A stretch of 49,941 bases of DNA. Source: Acidobacteriaceae bacterium (GTDB lineage Bacteria; Acidobacteriota; Terriglobia; Terriglobales; Acidobacteriaceae). The position numbers and the translations under genes are program-made. This document shows, piece after piece, positions 44,285 to 49,941 of the stretch; position 1 is the stretch's first letter; each line of letters begins with the position of its first letter. Location: assembly GCA_030038435.1 (NCBI GenBank), contig JASHOY010000302.1, positions 1-49,941 of the forward strand, written 5' to 3'. The notes below the pieces were generated by a model. It was not told the DNA's origin and searched no databases. It saw only the letters and a list, made by a program, of their open reading frames with translations.

Positions 44285-44692
44285 GGGCTCTCCTTTCACT
44301 CCCGCTACTGGAACGCGAAGCCCGGTTACCGGATCGGCCGGCAGCACAGGGCAGGCAATCAAAGACGATCCGGCAGACCCGCTTCGCTCCAACTCCCAAG
44401 GCCGCGGTAACCGCACAATCTCAACCTTCGCCAGCAATCATGCGGCCGCAGCCTTTCCCGTTCTATGAGGTCAGAAAAGTAACGCGCGGTTATTTAGCTC
44501 ACGATCATAACTCCACTTAGTAACCGGATACCAACTCCGACCACAAAAATTCACGCCGGTCATTCACCCTGACATTTTGGCGGAGGGGAAGGGGCTGAAT
44601 GCAGACTTTGGCCCCGAGCCCAGTCGCTAAAGAGAGCACCGATTCCAGCCGATTCTGTATTTGGGGAGTTTTTTCGTGAAAGGCTCCGGGAT
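44285..44692. other. Divergent intergenic region, 408 bp
   Basis: Lies between the 65-aa gene (minus) and the propeller cyclase (plus). An AT-richer patch at about 44485-44555 contains GGTTA..TAACC arms and could hold promoters for both directions, but no consensus -35/-10 pair is convincing. A GGAGGGG run at 44582-44588 is not followed by a usable start. Confidence 0.35.
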
Positions 44693-47617
44693 ATGCCCGA
44701 AATTACCCATCGCGGAGGCGTCTGGCTGACGGCCCTGGCTCTTGCCATGCTGTTGGGCGGGGCTCTCTTGCGCGGGCAGGAGTATAGCTTCCGTTATTTC
44801 GGAACCGCGGAAGGGCTGGGGAATATGTCGGTTCTGAATCTGTATCAGGACGGCACGGGATTTTTGTGGCTGACGACCAAAAACGGGATCTACCGCTTCG
44901 ATGGAGTGCAGTTTGAAGGGTACGGGCCGGCGCGGGGAATCCCCAGGAATGCCGGCACGGCTTTTGGCGAGGGTCCAGATGGCGCCCTGTTGGCCGGCGG
45001 CGACTATGGGCTTTACCGGCTGGTCCGGAATCACTTTGAGAAAATGCCCGTCTCCTTCCACTCGGTGAGCTGGCTTCAGGGCATCGCCTCCGATGGCCGC
45101 GGCGATACCTATCTTGGAACCGATGAGGGACTCGTAGAGTTGATTCGGGCTCAGGGCAGGATCGGGTACGAGGAGCGCCGCATCTCCCCGCCCGCGGGCG
45201 CCATTCGCAAGGCCGCCTGGGGGATTCTGTTGGATGGCAATGCCATCTGGTGGGGATGCGGGGAAGAGCTTTGTCGCAAGGATCGCAGGGGAGTGACCGT
45301 GTTCGCCGCCAAGGATGGGCTGCCGGAGTCCGAGTGGGAGGCGATCTGCAAAGACCGTTCCGGCAATCTGTGGGTGCGCGGCCGCAATGCGGGCGAATAC
45401 GTTCTCTTCGCCGGCGATACGCAGTTCAGGTATCTGGAGCGGGAGGCGCCGTTCAGGACATTTGTTTATGGTGCCGCCCTCGATTCCAATGGGCGGGTTC
45501 TGCTGCCTTCGGCCAGTGGCCTCTACCTCGACGGCAGCGAGGGTTGGCGGCTTGTGGACCAGGAAGCCGGGCTGCAGGGCACTCCATATTCGGTGCTCGA
45601 AGACCGGCAGCATCGCCTGTGGATTGGCATGGCAAGCCGGGGCTTGGCCGAGTGGCAGGGTTTTGGCCAATGGGAAAAATATTCGGCCGCTTCCGGGCTG
45701 AGCAACGACGTCGTTTTCCAGATCCTGCCGGTGAAAGACGGGTCGATGTGGGTCGGAACCGACAGCGGCCTTTTTCACGGTAACCCCGAACACGGTCACA
45801 TGAAATGGAAACACTTCGATCCCCTGGGCAGGTCCGAGGTTACCAGCATTCTCCAAAGGGAAGACGGAATGCTGCTGGCAGGCATGGGCATGCACGGCGT
45901 GGCCCGGGTTGACCCCGTCAGGGGCGAGGTCGAATGGTATGGGAAATTGCAGGGACTCAGTAACAAGATGGTCCATGCACTGCGATTCGATCGCCATAAG
46001 CAATTATGGGTGGCGACAGACTCCGGGATTTACCGGGCCGAACCTCCGTATACGCGCTTCAGCCAGATCCGCGAGTTTGGCGCCGGACGTTTTTGGGCAT
46101 TGGTGATCGCCGGGAACGGCGCGGTATGGGCGGGCGGCGAGGATGGACTGTTTGCGTATTCAGGCCACAACCTCAAGCGATGGACTCACGCCGATGGCTT
46201 GAGTAACCAGGAAGTCTTTGCCGTAGCCTTGGGGCCTGACGGTTCGGTCTGGACCGGCTATCGCTTCGGCGGCGGAATCGATCGCCTGATCAAAACCGCA
46301 ACCGGCATGAAGATTGAGGCTGGCGTGCAGCGCAGGGGCAGTGATGGGCTGATCTATTTTCTCGATTTCGACTCGCGGGGACGGCTGTGGGCAGGAACGG
46401 AGCGAGGCGTAGATATGTGGAACGGCGCCCGCTGGGTTCATTACAGCACCGAAGACGGCCTGGCCTGGAACGACTGTAACCTGAACGGGTTCGCCGAGAC
46501 CGCCGATGGGGCTATCTGGATAGGCACCGGGGGTGGTCTCTCCCGCTTCAAACCGCGGCCACACCTCGAGCCAAAGACGGAGTTCAACGTCGTTTTCACC
46601 GCTTTGAGATCAGGGCAGCGGGAAATTTCCGCGATGGAGAACCCATCGTTTTCCTGGGATGAGAACTCGCTGAGTGCGCGCTTTGCGGTGCTCAATGCCC
46701 CGCGGCAGAACGACGTCCTTTTCCGTTATCGCCTCGACGGCGCCAACTCCTCCTGGACGCGAACCACGCAACACCAGTTGCAGTTGGCCCACCTCGCTCC
46801 CGGCCATTACCGTCTCGAAGTGGAAGCCGAGGACGAGATGGGAAACTGGAATCTCGCGGGCGCCACTTTTCCGTTCACAATTCGTTCGCCGTGGTATTTC
46901 AGTTCGTGGGCCATCCTTTTCTATCTGCTCATGCCGTCCACGGGAATCCTTGTCCTGCTGCGCCTGCGCGAGACGAGCGCGCACAACCGTGAGCGGGAAT
47001 TGCGCCGCTTGGTGGATGAGCGGACGAACGAGCTGAAACTGGCCAATGAAGAGCTGTTCAAACTCTCCTGCACCGACTCGCTGACCGGACTGGCGAACCG
47101 GCGCGTCTTCGATCATACCCTGGCCAAGGAGTGTGCGAGGCTGCAGCGCTTCGGTAAGCATCTATCGCTGGTGATGCTGGACGTCGACCTCTTCAAAGCG
47201 CTCAACGATTCAGCGGGCCATCAATGGGGCGACACCTGCCTGGCGATGCTGGCCTCCGAACTTGCCCGTGTGGCGCGACGCCCCACCGACCTGGCGGCGC
47301 GGATCGGCGGCGAAGAGTTCGCGCTGCTTTTACCCGGCACCGATTCTGCCGGCGCATGGGAAATCGCAGAAGCCGCGCGGCTGGCCATTGCCGGCCTCCA
47401 CCTCAAACATCCAGACTCCCGCATCTCCCCATGGCTCACCGTCAGCGCCGGTGTTGCCACCGCCACCCGAGATATGCCAAACAGCGGGACGCGGCTGGTT
47501 GCCGCCGCCGATCAGGCGCTGTATGAAGCCAAGCACGCGGGCCGGAATTGCGTGAAAGCTGCCGCGCAGAGCAGCGAGGTGTACTGCCAATGGAAACTCA
47601 ACCTGCCAAATGCCTGA
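44693..47617 (+). CDS. Propeller-sensor diguanylate cyclase (Reg_prop, Y_Y_Y, TM, GGDEF)
   Basis: Encodes 974 residues from ATG 44693 with a weak ribosome site (CCGGGAT) but a good signal helix after it. Two Reg_prop propellers (about 30-630) show repeats such as GFLWLTTKNGIYRFDG and GSVWTGYRFGGG. The triple-tyrosine domain (about 650-735) precedes one transmembrane helix (about 739-760), a short coiled coil (RERELRRLVDERTNELK) and a GGDEF domain. The active site reads GGEEF (872-876), with an inhibitory I-site RPTD (863-866) correctly spaced, so it should make cyclic di-GMP under product inhibition in response to an extracytoplasmic signal. No cyclic di-GMP effector or EAL/HD-GYP gene is adjacent. 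Confidence 0.93.
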   Translation: MPEITHRGGVWLTALALAMLLGGALLRGQEYSFRYFGTAEGLGNMSVLNLYQDGTGFLWLTTKNGIYRFDGVQFEGYGPARGIPRNAGTAFGEGPDGALLAGGDYGLYRLVRNHFEKMPVSFHSVSWLQGIASDGRGDTYLGTDEGLVELIRAQGRIGYEERRISPPAGAIRKAAWGILLDGNAIWWGCGEELCRKDRRGVTVFAAKDGLPESEWEAICKDRSGNLWVRGRNAGEYVLFAGDTQFRYLEREAPFRTFVYGAALDSNGRVLLPSASGLYLDGSEGWRLVDQEAGLQGTPYSVLEDRQHRLWIGMASRGLAEWQGFGQWEKYSAASGLSNDVVFQILPVKDGSMWVGTDSGLFHGNPEHGHMKWKHFDPLGRSEVTSILQREDGMLLAGMGMHGVARVDPVRGEVEWYGKLQGLSNKMVHALRFDRHKQLWVATDSGIYRAEPPYTRFSQIREFGAGRFWALVIAGNGAVWAGGEDGLFAYSGHNLKRWTHADGLSNQEVFAVALGPDGSVWTGYRFGGGIDRLIKTATGMKIEAGVQRRGSDGLIYFLDFDSRGRLWAGTERGVDMWNGARWVHYSTEDGLAWNDCNLNGFAETADGAIWIGTGGGLSRFKPRPHLEPKTEFNVVFTALRSGQREISAMENPSFSWDENSLSARFAVLNAPRQNDVLFRYRLDGANSSWTRTTQHQLQLAHLAPGHYRLEVEAEDEMGNWNLAGATFPFTIRSPWYFSSWAILFYLLMPSTGILVLLRLRETSAHNRERELRRLVDERTNELKLANEELFKLSCTDSLTGLANRRVFDHTLAKECARLQRFGKHLSLVMLDVDLFKALNDSAGHQWGDTCLAMLASELARVARRPTDLAARIGGEEFALLLPGTDSAGAWEIAEAARLAIAGLHLKHPDSRISPWLTVSAGVATATRDMPNSGTRLVAAADQALYEAKHAGRNCVKAAAQSSEVYCQWKLNLPNA

Positions 47618-47739
47618 CCCGCTTGCGCATGGGTGTCACCTCGCTCCGCTCTATCCTGGTTGCATCCTTGATTCATCGCGTTGCCACACGCTCCAGATCC
47701 TTGCCATTCTGAACAGAACAGGTCAAATTTGTTCTTGCG

Positions 47740-49941
47740 CTAAAAGGCCGTCACCAGGCGGAGCATGAATTGGCGCGAAGGTCCGATCGCATTCCCGGAG
47801 AACAGCCCTCCGAAATCGACTAATTCGAGCGTGTTGCTCAGGTTTTCGGCGTCGGCCTGCAGACGCACCGAGTGCCTTTCCCAGTGGAAGAGATCGGCGC
47901 TCAGAGACGCATCCTGGGTGAAATAGGGATGAATACGGCCGCGTCCGAAGTTAAGGTGATGGATCACGGACTGGCCGTATTCGGCGGCATATTGCTGAGG
48001 GGTTAAATCCGGCTGAAAGGGCAGTCCGCTGTTGTAAGCGCTTCCCAGGGCGAACCAGAAGCGCGGCGCAATCTTGTAACGTAGGCGGTCGCGCACCGTG
48101 TTCCGCTGGTCCTGCGAGTCAGGGAAATGTCCCGTGAACTGGGTCAATGCGCTGGTGGCGTCGCCCCCGAGAAACAACCCCCCGGTTACCGGATACCAGG
48201 CATTCCCCACCATGTAGGAGTAGCTGGCGAAGCCCGAGAAGCGCCCCCATCGATCAACTTGCACTTCGCCCTCCGCGCCATAGATCACAGCTTTGCTGAA
48301 GGCGATGGGGAAGCTGATTCCTGTGCTCAGAATCTGGGAATCGTCGGCATAGTTGTTTTCGTCGCGGCGGTAGATATTGGCGTCAACACGCAATTTGCCG
48401 AAGAGTGCATTCGTGGCTCCTAATTCGTAATAGCTTCCGCGCGAAGGCTGTACCGGCAGTTGCAGGATGGGCACGGTGGTATCGAGAGCCTGCGCCGACG
48501 GGGAGCTGGACAAAAGGATGTTTTCAAACGAAGGTGTCTGGAAAATGCGGTCATAGGAGGCGTGGAGCTTTACAGCGATGGAGGGGAAGTAACGCGAGAC
48601 GGCGATCCGCGGACTGAGGGCATTCTGATTCACCAAAAGCTGATAGTGGTCCCAGCGGATTCCCGCGTCGATCGACCACTTGCCCATTTGGATGGCATCC
48701 TGAAGATAGGCGCCTGGCTCCAGATCGGGGCGGTTGCCGAGGAACGAAAAGCTGGTGGCAGCGGCGTCGAGAACGCCCAGATTGAATGGGCATTGAGGGT
48801 CTGAAAGCTTGGAACAGTCGGGTATGACGTCGCTGAAATTTTCATTCAGGAATTTCGCGTCTGACTCGATGCCGGTTTTCCACTCCTGGTTGTGAACGTC
48901 CACGGTGATGCTGCCGTTGAAATAGATTTCATTGAAATGGTTGTGCTGGGTGGCGATGAGCGGCCAGGAGGCGGGGTTGGAGTCAAAGTCATTGGAGCTA
49001 TTGCGGGCCATAGCGTGCAGTTGGCCTAGCGCATGGGAGGAGAAGATGTGCTGGTAGGAGAGGATCCCCATGGTTTCAAAGTTGCCGCCGGTCTGAAGCT
49101 GTCCGCCGGGAACAAAGACACAACCGCCCGGCTGCCGGCTGGTGGGACGCGCCGGGCAGCCGGCGGTGTTGCCCGGGTCCGGCAGGTAGGCCCCGTTCTG
49201 CTGCACCAGCTCGTTGGGAATCTGGTAACGCGCCAGTTCATGGCTCGCCATCAGGGTGAGGTGGTCCTGGGGTGTGAACTGGCGCTCGAAGCTCAGCGAA
49301 AAACTGCCCATGGTGCCATTGTTGGTGTAATTCTCGGCGACCACAGGATTGAGATAGTGAGCTGTCATATCTGCTGAAGCGTCGACGTCAAGCGTATTCC
49401 GGTTCTGGGTTCCTTCGGCCCGCATGTCGATCCCGCCGGTAGCATAGCTGCCTCCCAACAGCGTGAACAGCCCGTGCCATCCCGGTTGCTCGTTTTGCAG
49501 GGTGTTGACCACCACCACGCCGCCCAGCGAGCGGCCGTACTGGGCGGGAATGCCGGCGGTGTAGATGGTCATGGACTGTATGTCATTGGCTTCGATCGCG
49601 GAACCAAAGCCGGGCGAACGGTTGTCGGTGAGCGGTATGCCGTCGATGACGAATTGCGTCTGGTACTCGGAGCCTCGCGGATGAAGAACCGCGTTGCCTT
49701 CATAGAGCCATCCCGGTGCGGAGTTGACCAGGTCCTGTATGGAGCGGCCAGGCAGCGAGGTCAGCCGGTTCCGGATTGTCTGCAGTCCCATTTGATTGAC
49801 CGCGCCCGCGCGAAAGGGATCGATCAGCGGGGCCGAGGCATGGACGGTGACCGACTGGGAGACGGGAGCCATTTTCAGCTCGATGGTGCGAACCACGGGC
49901 AGAGCACAGTCAACTTTAACGAACTCATTGACGGCGGCAAA
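47740..49941 (-). CDS. TonB-dependent receptor (Oar-like), N-terminus outside window
   Basis: The frame is open to the last base, so the 5' end is missing; the GTG at 49896 is internal. The first residues seen (VRTIELKMAPVSQSVTVHA) are the end of a carboxypeptidase-regulatory-like domain, followed by the plug (about 60-170, RSIQDLVNSAPGW, FVIDGIPLTDNRSPGFGS, YGRSLGGVVVVNT) and a beta-barrel ending in Phe (LRLVTAF). Such receptors import or bind large ligands, often carbohydrates or peptides, using TonB energy. No SusD-like gene is present, as usual in Acidobacteriota. It converges with the cyclase gene across about 120 nt. Confidence 0.9.
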   Translation of the reverse strand, partial: FAAVNEFVKVDCALPVVRTIELKMAPVSQSVTVHASAPLIDPFRAGAVNQMGLQTIRNRLTSLPGRSIQDLVNSAPGWLYEGNAVLHPRGSEYQTQFVIDGIPLTDNRSPGFGSAIEANDIQSMTIYTAGIPAQYGRSLGGVVVVNTLQNEQPGWHGLFTLLGGSYATGGIDMRAEGTQNRNTLDVDASADMTAHYLNPVVAENYTNNGTMGSFSLSFERQFTPQDHLTLMASHELARYQIPNELVQQNGAYLPDPGNTAGCPARPTSRQPGGCVFVPGGQLQTGGNFETMGILSYQHIFSSHALGQLHAMARNSSNDFDSNPASWPLIATQHNHFNEIYFNGSITVDVHNQEWKTGIESDAKFLNENFSDVIPDCSKLSDPQCPFNLGVLDAAATSFSFLGNRPDLEPGAYLQDAIQMGKWSIDAGIRWDHYQLLVNQNALSPRIAVSRYFPSIAVKLHASYDRIFQTPSFENILLSSSPSAQALDTTVPILQLPVQPSRGSYYELGATNALFGKLRVDANIYRRDENNYADDSQILSTGISFPIAFSKAVIYGAEGEVQVDRWGRFSGFASYSYMVGNAWYPVTGGLFLGGDATSALTQFTGHFPDSQDQRNTVRDRLRYKIAPRFWFALGSAYNSGLPFQPDLTPQQYAAEYGQSVIHHLNFGRGRIHPYFTQDASLSADLFHWERHSVRLQADAENLSNTLELVDFGGLFSGNAIGPSRQFMLRLVTAF

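Noticed and set aside
49894..49896. GTG as the start of the TonB-dependent receptor
   Set aside because: The frame is open to the window edge and the residues before and after it belong to the end of a carboxypeptidase-regulatory-like domain, so the true start is outside.

Overview
The window looks like an Acidobacteriota chromosome (Terriglobia-like, about 60 percent GC). I infer this from gene content, not from a marker gene. It has three CRTAC1/ASPIC-UnbV proteins with FG-GAP repeats, three signalling-type beta-propeller proteins of the Reg_prop type, an Oar-like TonB receptor, many small secreted proteins, and frequent GTG/TTG starts with good Shine-Dalgarno sites. No rRNA, tRNA, CRISPR array or intact transposase gene was seen.

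Layout. 1-1879: 3' end of an RND efflux pump whose stop codon lies inside a 309-bp palindromic MITE-like element, then a DUF2892 membrane protein. 2292-11642: carbohydrate-related genes: a secreted esterase, a GH3 glycosidase with a PA14 domain, a WXXGXW-repeat lipoprotein, a hydroxypyruvate isomerase-like protein, a VOC protein, and a coupled pentitol dehydrogenase plus RbtT/DalT-type transporter. 11673-19043: a membrane-anchored CRTAC1 protein, a propeller histidine kinase translationally coupled to a NarL-type regulator, a small secreted protein, and an outer-membrane beta-barrel candidate. 19271-22697 (minus): three overlapping genes resembling the first steps of legionaminic-type sugar synthesis. 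22883-28490: a TPR/FG-GAP giant, a second small secreted protein of exactly the same length as the first, and an amidase.

28649-38341 is the most unusual part. It is a tightly packed seven-gene row: a DAHP synthase without a regulatory domain, an HzsA-related haem protein, a CRTAC1 protein, a YVTN-propeller/tri-CXXCH cytochrome fusion, a propeller protein, a RidA protein, and a receptor-type binding protein with an internal duplication. Three consecutive 4-nt overlaps and then gaps of 13, 12 and 5 nt argue for one transcript. Five products carry export signals and two should be cytoplasmic. I do not recognise this combination as a described pathway.

38342-49941: a dispersed intergenic repeat (second copy at 42805), an AT-rich array of degenerate 17-bp repeats with a 39-42 bp period, an SDR, a PQQ dehydrogenase with two cytochrome c motifs inside its propeller, a decayed Ig-like gene, an HSL-family hydrolase, a 65-aa membrane protein, a propeller diguanylate cyclase, and the C-terminal part of a TonB-dependent receptor that runs off the window.
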